NCBI GenBank assembly: GCA_029204225.1 | Contig: CM055093.1 | Span: forward strand, 4,742,056 to 4,806,055 | Length of the DNA stretch: 64,000 nucleotides | Direction: 5' to 3' | From: Diphasiastrum complanatum | Taxonomy: Eukaryota; Streptophyta; Lycopodiopsida; Lycopodiales; Lycopodiaceae | Shown here: in pieces, positions 26,867 to 38,404 of the stretch | How the letters are laid out: each line of letters begins with the position of its first letter | Numbering within the stretch: position 1 is the first letter of the stretch | Position numbers and translations under genes: made by a program | Notes under the pieces: model-generated | The model's database searches: none | Told to the model about the DNA's origin: nothing | Seen by the model: the letters and a program-made list of their open reading frames with translations, nothing else

Positions 26867-27628
26867 CCTATTTTTTTCCATAGAGTTGCAATTTTATTTT
26901 ATCCTTTCCAATTAAAGTTTATTATTTTAAAAACCTTGTATCACCCTTTAGATTGAGAAAAATATTTAGTTATGAAATTTGCTTTTGATTTTTACCTTTT
27001 CACCCAAAAAGTAAATAACCACCCTTCAAAACATAAGCTTGGTGGGCCTTTGTTCTCTCTCCTCTATCCAATAGCAACCATCGTGATGTTTTCCCACCTA
27101 AAAACTTAAATCTCAAGCTCTCCTAAAAAACAGTGGCCCTACAATAGTGGAGATATCATGGGGTAGTGCCCAACATCTTCACTTACCTCAAGTTAGCATT
27201 TTTTATGATGTCATTTGCCACCTAAGAGCCTTTGCTTTATTATGTGAAATGAGGTAAAGGCCTTCCTTATCTTTGCTCTCCAACAAGCATTGAGTTTTGT
27301 GTGTGTGCCACCGCTCCAGATTGAAGGGGAACACTTCCCTTCATAAAAAGAGATTTTCCTTTTGTGTGTGCGTGTTTTTGTTTTTTTGTTAAGAAAGCCA
27401 AAACAATGCATTGAAACTAGATTGTGAGACAATGCCTCTTTTGATTTCAATGGGGTGATAAGACAATTTAAATGTGTAGTAGCAAGGCATATTATAAAAT
27501 TTTTGGTGTGAAGAATTGTGGTGGGTTATTTATTATTATACACACACACACATTTATGTAGGTAGGTATTTTCCTTGCTGGTAAGAGCAGGAGGGAGGGA
27601 GGGAGGGAGCGTTTACCATTTTTTGGTT
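26867..27628. other. Upstream region of the prenyl synthase gene
   Basis: There is no repeat similarity to the neighbouring elements and no coding. Near the gene are an AT-rich TATTATTATA (about 27532), a (CA)n tract (27541-27551), and a (GAGG)n purine tract (27589-27609) about 20-40 bp before the ATG, probably in the 5' UTR. No promoter element was identified with confidence. Confidence 0.5.
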
Positions 27629-28879
27629 ATGGCGCTTCGTTCCCTATGCAAGCGAGCTTTGAATGGTCTCATGGTATCTGACACCAATTTAGCCTCTCGG
27701 CCTATAAGATCCATTTCTCGTCTCAATTCTTTTCTGTTGGATCGATACAGAGAAGCAGCGCACAAATCTGGAATAGCAGCAGAAGATCGCCATGTTTTGC
27801 CGATGCATTTGTCGCCTCAACCCTATCGCCAAGGAAGGTTTCAGTCCTTGCAAACTGATCAGATAAAGTGCGAGAAGTTAGATCCTTTTTCTCTTGTAGC
27901 TGATGAATTGGCAGTACTGTCAGATAGGCTGCGAGCAATGGTTTGCGCAGAGGTGCCTAAGTTGGCTTCTGCAGCAGAGTATTTCTTCAAATTAGGTGTG
28001 GAAGGCAAGCGGTTCCGCCCCATGGTGCTATTATTAATGGCATCGTCATTGTCAGCAGTTGTTGGGAATTTTAATTCTGAGGAGCAGCGAAGGAGGCAGC
28101 AGCGCATCGCTGAGATCACAGAAATGATTCATGTGGCCAGCCTGCTTCATGATGATGTTCTTGATCATGCTGACACACGCAGAGGGATCGGATCATTGAA
28201 CTCTATAATGGGAAACAAGTTGGCGGTTTTGGCAGGGGATTTTCTGCTGGCTAGGGCTTCGGTTGCCCTAGCTTCTTTGCAGAACACAGAAGTTGTGCAG
28301 CTTCTTTCTGAGGTGCTAGAACATCTTGTGACTGGTGAGATTATGCAGTGGACAACAGAATCCGATCAAAGCTGTAGTATGGATTATTACTTGCAAAAGA
28401 CTTACTATAAGACCGCCTCACTCATGGCAAATAGCTGCAAGGCAGTAGCTCTCTTGGCAGGCCATACTGCTGAAGTTGCCAACCTTGCCTATGATTATGG
28501 CTGCCATTTAGGAATAGCATATCAGCTGATAGATGATGTTCTTGACTTTACTGGAAGCAAAGCATCTTTGGGAAAACCCTCCCTTTCGGATCTCAAGCAA
28601 GGGATAGCTACAGCTCCAGTCCTTTATGCCCTAGAAGAGCATCCAGCAATGCAGCATCTAATTAGCCGAAAGTTTAAGACCAGTGGGGATGTTGAGTTGG
28701 CATTGAAATACGTGAGAGAGAGTAGTGGTATAGAAAGGACACATGATCTAGCCAGGGAGCATGCAGATCGTGCTGCCAGTGCTATTGCTGCCTTTCCTCC
28801 ATGCCCTTCAGAAAAAGCACATTTGTGTAGGGAAGCCCTCACGGAACTTACACATCAAGTTGTTACTAGATCAAAGTAG
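27629..28879 (+). CDS. Long-chain polyprenyl (solanesyl-type) diphosphate synthase, probably mitochondrial
   Basis: This class of trans-prenyltransferase adds isopentenyl diphosphate units to an allylic primer, typically to make the ubiquinone side chain. The 416-residue protein starts at the ATG at 27629; an upstream in-frame TTG is not a likely start. The first 35-45 residues are Arg/Ser/Leu-rich and almost free of acids, like a mitochondrial leader. Family motifs follow: GKRFRP (126-131), first Asp-rich motif DDVLD (175-179) then HADTRRG, GDFLLARA (203-210), KT near 261, second Asp-rich motif DDVLD (302-306) after YQL, and DLKQGIATAP (321-330). All catalytic Asp residues are present. A small residue (Ala170) precedes the first motif, as in long-chain enzymes. 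It is one uninterrupted exon. It resembles plant SPS3-type enzymes; chain length cannot be read from sequence. Confidence 0.9.
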   Translation: MALRSLCKRALNGLMVSDTNLASRPIRSISRLNSFLLDRYREAAHKSGIAAEDRHVLPMHLSPQPYRQGRFQSLQTDQIKCEKLDPFSLVADELAVLSDRLRAMVCAEVPKLASAAEYFFKLGVEGKRFRPMVLLLMASSLSAVVGNFNSEEQRRRQQRIAEITEMIHVASLLHDDVLDHADTRRGIGSLNSIMGNKLAVLAGDFLLARASVALASLQNTEVVQLLSEVLEHLVTGEIMQWTTESDQSCSMDYYLQKTYYKTASLMANSCKAVALLAGHTAEVANLAYDYGCHLGIAYQLIDDVLDFTGSKASLGKPSLSDLKQGIATAPVLYALEEHPAMQHLISRKFKTSGDVELALKYVRESSGIERTHDLAREHADRAASAIAAFPPCPSEKAHLCREALTELTHQVVTRSK

Positions 28880-31740
28880 TTGAGGAATTATCATTTACCG
28901 CTTGGACCTAAAGTTAAATTTGCTCGGTGAAAAGATTCAGAAGTCAGGCATTATGGCTGCCAGAGGTGCTATTTTCCACTTAGCAATGAGGTGCTTTTTC
29001 TTTCTTTGAAATGAAGATCGGATCGGCTCTCTTCAGTTCTCATTACTTTACGGGCAATGCGTATATTTTGACAAGAGCAGATTGAATATAGAACTAGTGA
29101 AATAAACAGAAAGCTTTTCTCTGAAGGAATGCTTTGATGTATTCTGAGGTTGTGGACAAATTGCATTTTCAAGAACATACGAGAAGGATCAGGAATTCTT
29201 ATTAGCTATTCATGTGGGTGCTATTATAATGTTCCTGGAAGATCCCAAATATCGATGTCTGTTTTCTTGAAGAGTCTGCTCCTGTTCCATGAAAATCCAG
29301 ACTTCTGCAGCGGTGCACAGCCTTCCAACTTCATCAAGTTACCATTGATTATTCCCCAGATGTGAAGTACATCAGGCATAAGCAGGTCCCGAACACAGTT
29401 CAAGACCTTGTACATGTTCCACATCATTTTTCTGTTTTGTCACCATTGAGCATTATTTCAATTGCTTTTGAGACTTACTTCCTTCTAGGTGATTATGTGT
29501 CAGCTCATTCTAGATCTTATATCACATAAAGCAACCGGATGAAGTTGATTAAGAAAAAAGGATATATTTTTTGAATGGTGTTGTGTATTTCAATTTCAGC
29601 AAAAATCAGGTTTATTTTCTGGATTGTTTCCCCAGCACCAAGCAGTTGCAGTTCAGAGCTCCTGTGTGAAAGATCTAGAATCAGGCTTTTTCCTCCGTAA
29701 TGCAGTGCCTGGTTTCTAAGAGGAGATTGAAAAGATTTTGAACTCTTCTAGTTCAAAATTCTGACGATAGATGTGCGTAAACTGTATACTAGACTGTTGA
29801 AATGTATAGTGGAGGCAAATGTTTGAGCTATATTGGATGTTTTGCAAGAAATACCACGGGGTGCTGTGAAGCTAGAAGGGTGGATTCTTGGTTATTGGTA
29901 AAAGTAAAACATTTCTATCAGTCACTGTGAAGTAAAAGCTAGGTGTAGGTCATCTTGCAAGCATAAACTCTTTTTCTATACGCATGCATGTGGACATTGC
30001 AGATACCACACATTGGAATGTGGGCCATGCGTTTCCTCTCTTGTATTGGAAATGTCATATTTGAGAAAAGAAAGGCCTTAGCTTGCTGCATAGGCGATTC
30101 ATATACTTGTTGAATGAGGAATGTGGTCATCCAAAGCTCTCTAGCTGTGAAAGGCATAGCTCAAAACAGTGATGAAAGCGAACGTCAGTTCTTGAATACT
30201 CAATAAGTAGAATAATGACCAACTAGCTAATCCTTAGGAAGTCTCTAAGCAGGTCCATTGTCAGAGGCAGGTATCTGGAACAAAATGGAAACTGGTAATA
30301 AGATTATCAGATGCATTGTTAGAAAAGGAATACCAAATTGCTGCTGTGCAAACTCATTTGCTGATTATCAGCGAGATATCATAAAAGGAACTGTTAGAGA
30401 CAGCTTCAATCAGGTCACTTTAACATCAACCATGTTGGAAGTATTCTTATTGTGAAGGAAGGCAGGTAGCTGCAAGTTGGCAAGTTGATGTGTTGGGATT
30501 GGGCTAGCAAGAGGAGGCTGAGTGAGACTTTTTTGGAATTAGAGATTCTTCAAAAGGAAAAGAAATTGTTGGTTAGAGCTGGACATTCAATGCAGAAAAT
30601 GTTTGATTGATGGATGGAGAAACATTAAAGTTTTGTGAAAAATTAATGCCAAACAAGTTGCAGAAGGGGCTTGTTGTCAAAACTGATTTTTGAAAATTAA
30701 AAATAGTCAGCAACGGCAAAAACTGCATGTATATGCTTTAGATCATGACAACGCCTTTGTGCAACAAAGTTCATCAAAGTGCATGAGAATATTTATTTAG
30801 TTCTTAAGAGTGGAAATGTAGGCTCACTGGTTGAGGAGCTTTTGGGAGTATATTGCCATTGAGAAATTAATGTCAAACAAGCTGCAACAGGGGCTTGTTG
30901 TCAATTTTGAACTGATTTTTGAAAATTAAACATAGTTAGCAAGGATAAAAACTGCCTGTATATGCTTTAGATCGTTATAATGCTTTTGTGGAACAAAGGT
31001 CATCAGAGTCCATGAGCATATACGTTTGGTTCTTAAGAGTGGCAATGTAGTGTCACTGGTAGCTAGAGATGAAAAGCTGGCTGCTGAAGAGCTTGTGGGA
31101 GTATGTTGCCATTGAGAAATGCTGAAATTCAGCAAGAATCTAATATTGGTAATTCTAGATGTGGCTGTGACTCGGGAGGAATTTTTTTGTGGAAAATATG
31201 ACTTACGTTATTGTTGTAGGATGAAACTCTGTACATATGGCAAATCAGGAAAGAAAAGATGAAGCTTTTTCTGGCACATTGGAAAGGAGCGCTATTAAAA
31301 CCTCAGCTCTGGAATGGTGTTTGGTTGATCATGATCCAGCAAACATTTACAACAATAAAAAATATTGAGTTTGCAGAGGTGTCTGCAAGTTTAACAGAAA
31401 GTAAAAAGCTTCAAAGTTTTCAAGAGAAAAATCTAATCTATGCTAGGATTAGGATGGAAAATTCATGGTAGTTTTACATTATAATAGGTTTGATTCATGC
31501 ATGAGACCTGTTTGACAGAAAATCTTGAGCAACACAGCAAGTACATGCCAAGCACGTAAAATGTTTACTAACATACATGTTCAGCGTCTTTGTTCAGGTA
31601 ACGCCCATCACTTCCACGTACAAGAGTACCATCTTCAACATCCTCCGTTGGTAGAGAGTAAAACAGTGACTGGATAAGATAAACGGCAGAAGTATGATTG
31701 GATGCTGCTGAGATTTTTGGCCCTATAAGATATCTAATCT
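28880..31740. other. 3' flank of the prenyl synthase gene, no further gene seen
   Basis: Immediately downstream is a likely 3' UTR; an AATAAA occurs at 29101-29106. There is no poly-A tract at the end of the homologous region. The remainder has only short, unconvincing frames, plus a local duplication at 30640-31120. Confidence 0.5.
30640..31120 (+). repeat. Direct duplication of about 230-250 bp
   Basis: Copy 1 (about 30640-30866) and copy 2 (about 30867-31120) share AATTAATG(C/T)CAAACAA at the start, TGCATGTATATGCTTTAGATC-like blocks in the middle, and GGGAGTAT(A/G)TTGCCATTGAG at the end. Copy 2 has a roughly 30-bp insertion near its end. The function is not known. Confidence 0.75.
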
Positions 31741-31795
31741 TGTTTACTCTACATTAGAATTCTCTTGATTATTCATAGTTTATTCCCCGCAATTT

Positions 31796-31798
<3 letters not shown>

Positions 31799-31836
<38 letters not shown>
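31799..31836. repeat. (GA)n microsatellite
   Basis: About 19 GA dinucleotides occur in otherwise non-repetitive DNA. Confidence 0.95.
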
Positions 31837-31840
<4 letters not shown>

Positions 31841-33541
31841 ATTAATTGATTGATTTTTTGTCAAACAAAGAATCGGATACATGTGTTGAATTTACTACGT
31901 TGACTGATGTTCGAAGAAAAAAGGTGGCTTCTGGCTATATACAGGATTCATATTATTAGGCTAAGATATTCATGTGCACAACCCTCATGAGATTGTGTGT
32001 TGGTTTTATTCCAAATGAATTTAGAAGAGTTCTGTTTCACTGCGGATGTTCGAAATGAATTGGGTACGTTAATTTCGAGCCTCTGTAAAGATATTTTGTG
32101 TTTGAGATATATTTCACCACATTAGTAGCATACGATCATTAATGCAATGTCTAAATTTAGGTCTAATAATAGGTAACCGAGGAGGCTATCAATTGGCTCT
32201 TAAAAAGAGCAATGTCCCTAGCTACACAATTTCATATATTTTAAAAAGTCAATGTTCCATAAATTATATAGTGAAAAATACCAAACTATGCATACATGAA
32301 TGTGTATAGTTCTTATGCAAAGACAATTTTTAAAGAATTGGTGTATTTGTCCACACAGTGATCATTTCCTTGAAATTTGGTCTGTACCCAATATACATGT
32401 TGCATTTTTGGCTGTGTAGATGAACTTAGTACATAAAAAAGAATTTGATATATTGGATGCTAAATCTTAGTTCTTAGACGATGTTATTGACCTTAAGCAA
32501 CATATGATGTACAGATAATATGGTCTATATTCATAAAAACAAACTTTGTTTTATTAAGAAACAATTTATCTACTTGAGTAATTTATTATGATTTGCAACA
32601 GAGAAATTGTGCCAAGTAGAAATGGATGTCCTACAGGAGGACAATTATTGGGAAACAAACAAAATATATGGCAAAAATGTAGTGCAACGCTTGATGGCAA
32701 GACTTAAAACTATATATTGACTTGTTGCTACTTTTTGCTAAAATGACATTCAAAAGACTAAAAATTCATTGTTTTGTGATATGTTGGTTGATTTGTTGCC
32801 ATAATCAAAAGTAACAAAATCAAATGTTCTTCTTGTTTTTGTGTGATTTGTGACGTTCATGCATATATCTTTTGCAGTTGCATGTTAATTGTTTGAGATA
32901 TATGTATTGAAATAGTTAAAATCAATGTTCATTACCAAGAGGCAGTTTCAATTTCAACTTCAAGTTGCATGGTCTTTAGGGCTTTGTCTTACGCATCGAC
33001 ATGTGTCAATGTTCGTACTCCTATTTTGAATGCCAATGCTAAAAAAACAAATAGAGTTTTCTGATAAAAAATTTGTAGAAAAATGAAATTTGTATAAAAA
33101 CTTGTTCCACTTCTACTTTCAATGCCACTTGCATTGGTTGATGCCATGGCACAGGTCTATATAGAAGATATGTACGTAGGTATAGAGAACATGCCTATTG
33201 AAGGAAATGTGTTGGCGAAGTACGAAAATTTTGGTGCTGAATCAAAATATGCCAAATAGTTGAAACTCGATATTAGATGCATATGGTGATGCTACTATCA
33301 TTGTATCTGTTCAAGAAATTTATTACAAGACGATGTTAATGCAATCAGTGTGCAGGATATATTCGAACATGCTACTTCGATGCCCAACCCAAAAATAGAC
33401 CTTATGATTGTGGTAATTGTGGTATACGAGTCAAAAACATCGACTACAAAGATCAAACCATTTGAGGTAGATGTGAAATTTCTTCCAAAAATATTGGAAT
33501 CGGAATCCAAAACTCATTGTCAAATATGGTCATGGAGAATC
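31837..33541. other. Intergenic stretch with a weak coding-like remnant
   Basis: It is mostly AT-rich and without recognisable genes. At 33150-33541 the plus strand gives broken frames (for example MAQVYIEDMYVGIENMP near 33150 and a frame from 33350). These match no family I know, and the second runs into a solo LTR at 33542. Confidence 0.35.
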
Positions 33542-34233
33542 TGTGAAAAGTACAGTACTAACGACCATAAATGGATCCTTGAATGATCCACAAGGTCATT
33601 GTATGCTTGTTAAACAATCTATTAGAAACTAGTCATCAGAAAACAAGATCTAGTTTAGCAGCTTGATAGGAAACAAGTAGAGACAATCAAAGCATTGATC
33701 AAATAGTATAATCCAACTCCACATGTGTGGAAATAAGGCTGTAGTACGGCCTGTAGACAGTGTTTACAAAGTGCCAAAGCTGGGTTTCATTGGAAATCAA
33801 GAGTAATAACCATACAATGAGAGGAAACTCGAGTTTCTCCTTGAGGCTCCAAAAAGTTTCTATCTTCTCACTATGGAGAATGGGAAATACATAGTAAAAC
33901 ACACTTCCTTTGCAAAGTTAGGTGAAAATCCAGCATGTAATAAGGAAGTAGACTCCACTTTCTTGCCCTAATGTGAAAACCCTAGCCTAGATCCAAGAGT
34001 CATGCTTGGTAGGTGCATGGTAGGTACAAATCTCATCATAAATCATGGTCTAGATCCTACAAAGTAGGAATCACTACCAAATAGACACAACCACTCCTCT
34101 TGACTCGTGGTAACCTACTTTAGGTGTGTATGTACAAGTGGCACTTTGGCCATTCAAGTAACCAACAAACAATATTGACAAAATGTACAATATTCTACAT
34201 GGCTAGATTTGCCAGTGTAGGCAATTTTTCACA
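33542..34233 (-). mobile_element. Solo LTR, family B
   Basis: A 692-bp LTR in minus orientation: plus-strand ends TGTGAAAAGTAC and TTTTTCACA. Its reverse complement matches the LTR of the 35875-40263 element through most of its length, including the block GGATCTAGGCTAGGGTTT. It also retains the roughly 260-bp segment that is present in that element's 3' LTR and missing from its 5' LTR. The flanks are GAATC and AAATC, a possible 5-bp TSD with one mismatch. Confidence 0.8.
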
Positions 34234-34308
34234 AAATCCAATCGTTCATGTATTGATGCTTTGGAAATTGTTGAAGTTACAATAACATATATTGGTAAAA
34301 GTGAATAT

Positions 34309-34480
34309 TGTTAAATTTTACACGTGTGGGAGTGTCCAAAAGTGTGATTATGATCTCCCAACATTGATCTAATATGATAATGACTATTTTTCACATGTGG
34401 GAACATGCTCCACACGTGTGAGATTTTCATACTTACAAGAACTTGTAAAATATTCAAGCTAGATTTTGCCAATTTTCACA
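34309..34480 (-). repeat. Short LTR-like repeat (172 bp)
   Basis: It is bounded by TGTTAAATTTT and ATTTTCACA and carries two ACACGTGTG palindromes, like the ends of the LTRs in this window. The flanks AATAT and GATAT agree in four of five bases. It may be a deleted solo LTR or a TRIM-like LTR. Confidence 0.5.
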
Positions 34481-35032
34481 GATATGACAAGAAAACCTTG
34501 CTTGTTGCAAACGGATTTCAACAGGATGATGAGGGACATGTAACAATTAAAAATGTTGATTAAATGTATGCATAGAGTTATTCTATCAATATGTGTTGCA
34601 TTTTGCTAAAATTAGTTACCTTGTAGATTGCATTTTGAAAAAATTCAACAAATTTGTTCTAAAAACTTGTCACAAATGACAAATCGACTTCATAAAAAAT
34701 TTGAAACCTTTACCATTTTCTATTTATGAAAAAATAATATTTGTTTAGATATCGAAAGGACTTTGCAATGCTAAAATTCAATGTGCTTATTATAAGCAAA
34801 TGCAACGTACTGACATAAATAAAAAAGTATGGATAATTATTCAGTCCTATGTAACATGTGATTGATTCATGTCTTGAAAAACATTTTGATTTATTCTATT
34901 GATTTGTGTTTTTATATGGCAGTTGTTTTGGAGTAAATGGTCCTTTCATTGAACATGTTTGCGATAGATTTGTTGATAATTGATTTTTGATGCACAATAC
35001 AAAGTCTTTTTGTTTCCAATGCAGCGTACTTC
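34481..35032. other. AT-rich stretch, nothing recognised
   Basis: It lies between two LTR pieces. No coding frame or RNA gene stands out. Confidence 0.5.
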
Positions 35033-35270
35033 ATGTGAAGAATTGCCAAAAATTGGCAAATCTAGCTTGATAAAAAACCATGTTGTATAATGTAGATTTT
35101 GTACATAAGTGGATTCCACACATGTGAGGCCAAGATGCCACATGGCAATCCACTCCTAATGTAGGTTAGGTCAAGTCCATAGGGTTGGTCATGTCATTTT
35201 GGTTATGATTCCTAGTTTATAGGACCTAAATCCTAGATTTAAGGTGAAAAATTGACCAACTAGCTATCTT
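35033..35270 (+). repeat. Truncated family B LTR (5' part)
   Basis: It starts TGTGAAGAATTGCC exactly like the LTR at 35875 and follows it for about 235 bp, up to GACCAACTAGCTA. It then changes to the leader of the next copia. The plus orientation is the same as the element at 35875. Confidence 0.75.
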
Positions 35271-35313
35271 TGAATATTCCCTCGGAAAGTTTTTATATTC
35301 TCTCTTTTTTCCG

Positions 35314-35552
35314 TACCAATATCGGATCCAAGCGCGCTAGCTAAAGAGAAACCCGAGCAGTCGTACATCCGCGCTCCAGTCCGATATTGTCCATAACGAT
35401 ATCGGATCCAAGCGCACGAGCTAAAGAAAATTCCGAGCAGTTGTACATTTGCGCTCCAGTCTGATATCGCATGCTCCAATATCGGATCCACGCGCACAAG
35501 TTAAAGAGGATCCTGAGTAGCCGTACTTCCGCACTCCATTCCGATATCAGGT
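35314..35552 (+). repeat. Three 80-bp tandem repeats, each a potential stem-loop
   Basis: Units start at about 35319, 35399 and 35479 with (A)ATATCGGATCC and end with CC(A/G)(T/A)TCCGATAT-like sequence, so each unit's ends are inverted (ATCGGA / TCCGAT). The array lies 70 bp before the gag ATG at 35621, in the transcribed leader of the host copia. Confidence 0.8.
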
Positions 35553-35620
35553 GTATAACCATAAAAATATACAGTTTTATGGTGTGATAAATTACTTGAT
35601 CCAGACTCATCTGTTTAGTA

Positions 35621-35874
35621 ATGGCAACTCTAAGCGAGAGTGTCCTCAATGAGTCAAGCAAATTGGAAGGAGCCGGCAACTATGCAGTTTGGAAATTCAA
35701 ACTGAAAAACATTTTGATGGAAAAGGAGCTATGGGAGATCGTGACAGGTGAAGAGACAAGGCCAATGATTGAAGAAGATCAGCAGACATTTGACAGGAGA
35801 AAATGGAAAGCACAAAATGTCATCAACTTATCAGTTAGAGATGCAATTATTCCCTACATTTTGGATTCAGAAGT
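35621..35874 (+). pseudogene. Host copia gag, N-terminal part
   Basis: The ATG at 35621 starts a copia gag: LEGAGNYAVWKFKLKNILM, EKELWEIVTGEE, and a block ending IIPYILDSE. At 35870-35874 (AGAAG) it is interrupted by the family B element, and it continues at 40269 in the same phase once the insertion and one copy of the duplication are discounted. The 80-bp repeats lie in its leader; its own 5' LTR and primer site are not visible. Confidence 0.85.
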
Positions 35875-36316
35875 GTGAAGAATTGCCAAAAATTGGCAAA
35901 TCTAGCTTGATCAAAAACCATGTAGAACATTGTAAATACTGTGTATAATTGGGTTCCACACATGTAAGGCCCATATGCCACGTGGAAACCCACTCCTAAT
36001 GTAGGTTAGGTCAACTCAAGAGAGTTGGTCATGTCTATTTGGTGGTCATCCCTACTTTATAGGACGTACACCTAAGTTTAAGGTGAAAATTTGACCAACT
36101 AACTACCTACCAAGCATAAGTCTAGGATCTAGGCTAGGGTTTCATTTTAGGTCAAAGAGAGTGAGTTAACTTCCTTATTACATGCTGGAAATTCACCTAA
36201 CATCTAGATCAACTTTTTGATGACTAGTTTTTTGGTAGATTGTTAAGCAAGCATCCAATCACTCTTGTGGATCTTTTGTAGATCCATTTATGGTCCTAAA
36301 GTACAGTACTTTCACA
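35875..36316 (+). repeat. 5' LTR of the family B element
   Basis: This 442-bp LTR runs from TGTGAAGAATTGCC to CTTTCACA. Compared with the 3' LTR and the solo LTR at 33542-34233 it lacks about 260 bp after TTCACCTAAC, so this copy has suffered an internal deletion. Confidence 0.85.
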
Positions 36317-36329
36317 TGGTATCAGAGCC
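36317..36329 (+). other. Copia primer-binding site of family B
   Basis: TGGTATCAGAGCC directly abuts the LTR end, matching the 3' end of initiator Met-tRNA. Confidence 0.9.
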
Positions 36330-36861
36330 AAGTACAAGAGCATAAGCCATTGATCTAATGCAAATCCATTTAGCAAGTTTTGGTGCTAAAAACTAGTATT
36401 GAGAGGGCAAGCTAGAATCTTGACTTTGGTGAGGAGATTTGATCCCAAACTTGCTAGGGGTCCAAATCCATACTGTCCACATGTGTGGGCACCTCTAAAC
36501 CTGCATTTAATGCATGGTATTCATTTGATCCAAAGAAATTCAATTTGTGAGTTTTTGATGTAATTTTTGGTGGAAATCTTAGGATAAGCTACCAAGATTG
36601 AGTGCCATTGATTAGATTTGACATAGGGTCATGAAGTCTAATTAATCTAGGCTTGAATCAGGTCCTCTAAACTTGTTTTACAGGTCTTGAAAGTACATCA
36701 AAAAGTGTGAGGGAGATTTAGTCATGTTATTGTCCAAAACTAGCCAAAATTGACAAGATTTGATTGTAAGTAGATTTCACATCATCTTATCTTCATTCCA
36801 ACTTTGTGAGAGGGTGCTAGAACTAAGATTATAAGTCCATTTGTTGGATTAGAAATCTAAT

Positions 36862-38404
36862 TTGAGTGAAAAACTACAAGAGGGAGCATACCTTCTAGAA
36901 GCTAGTGAGAGATTGAATTATGATATTTGGAAGGTTAGGATGGAGTCACTCTTGGTGCTCCAAGACCTTTATGAGTTTCTGATTGAAGATGAAGATGAAC
37001 CTCTAGGTGCACAAGAGTTAGCTAGATACAAGAAGAGATCTAGGCTTGCACTTCATTATGTAAAGATGAATGTGAGCAATGATTTGTTGAGAGAAGTATC
37101 AGCATGTACTTGTGCTAAAGAGGCTTGGGAGTCTTTTAAATCAATCTATGAATCTAGTAACACTTCGAGGGTTCTCATGCTTAGAAGTCAGATTTTGCAA
37201 AGCATGAAAAGAAGTGAGGAGAGTGCACATGATTATGTACTCAGAATCAAGTCTCTAAATAGGGAGTTGGCTTCCATTGGAGAGAAGATTCATGATGGAG
37301 AGCTTGTACAAATTGTTCTTAATGGTCTAGGAGATGACTTTGCAAATTTGGTCCAAAGTTTTGCCATCCAAGACACTTGCCAACTATAGAAAAACTTCAC
37401 AGTGTATTAGTGGCTGAAGAGTGTAGGATGCTCCATGCAAAATCTAGGATGAGTTCCTTGTCTTTGCAGGATGTGATGAGAAAGCCAATTTCTCATTCAA
37501 GGGCAAAAAGAAGACCAATGGAAAGAAGAAGCATCCAAAGGAGGCCAAAGAAGAGGATGATGCATCAAGCTCAAAGGACAAGTCAAAGCAGAAATGCTTC
37601 TTTTGTGGAAAGAAGGGGCATTATGCATCTGAATGCTACAAGAGGCTAAGAGCACAAGTGGATGAGGACAAACAAGGAAACCTTGCAAAGGAGGAGGAGG
37701 AGGATGAAGTAGATGTATTCTTGATGGCATCTACATCCTCACCAACAAGCAATAGCAATTCAAGAGACAATTGGTGGATTGACAGTGGGGCTACCTCCCA
37801 CATGTCTTGTGAAAAGGACTTTTTCTCAACCTTACTCTCTTTCAATGTTGCTAAGAAGTTTGTCTTTACTGCAAATGATGAAGTGTGTAGGATAGATGGT
37901 GTTGGCACCATCTCTTTGTGTCCAGAATCCTCAAAATGCATGGATCTAGAAAATGTCCTTTATGTACCATCAATCACCAAGAATATGCTTAGTGTTGGTC
38001 TACTCTTAAAAAGTGGTCTGGATGTCCACTTTAAGCATGGTGTTTGCTTCATCTTGAAGAATGATGTTTGCATTGCAAAGGGATTTAAACATGGAAGATT
38101 GTTTAAGTTGGAAGCTAGTGTTGCTTTTGAAAGAATGAGCGTGGCAAAGGAGGAGATCACTCAAGAGGAGATCTTGGCAAAGTGTGATCTTGCTTGCATT
38201 GAGGAGGAGCATCAAAAGGAGGAAGATTTTGAGGATCAGCCTCAAAGCATGAGAGTTCCAAGGGAGTCCTCAATGACAATGGTCGAGTCATCAAATTGCA
38301 TGCAAATTGTCCATTCAAGTGTGCATCTTGCAAGGGTTGTGAGCATTGGAGAGTCTACTATCTTTGAATATTTTTTGGAAAGTATTAGTAGACATGAGTG
38401 TTGA
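36862..38404 (+). pseudogene. Copia gag-protease (family B), frameshifted
   Basis: The gag frame (36862-37389) has LNYDIWKVRMESLL, DEPLGAQELARYKKRSR, TCAKEAWESFKSIYE, MLRSQILQSMK and ELVQIVLNGLGDDF. After a frameshift near 37380 it continues to a CCHC knuckle CFFCGKKGHYASEC (about 37593-37635). The protease has the intact site WWIDSGATSHMSCEKDFF (about 37770) and downstream LYVPSITKNMLSVGLLLKSG (about 37955). The frame then stays open to 38404 with a Glu-rich tail (EEEHQKEEDFEDQ) instead of the usual pre-integrase zinc domain. Enzymes for copying and integration are absent, so the element is non-autonomous. Confidence 0.8.

Noticed and set aside
27575-27628. Upstream TTG start for the prenyl synthase
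   Set aside because: The extension translates a GA-rich purine repeat, and the ATG at 27629 begins a normal leader.
28969-30157. Small frames downstream of the prenyl synthase as extra genes
   Set aside because: They have no homology blocks, no codon regularity and no neighbouring splice-compatible exons.
33350-33586. 78-residue frame as a gene
   Set aside because: Its end lies inside a solo LTR starting at 33542, and the rest matches nothing I recognise.
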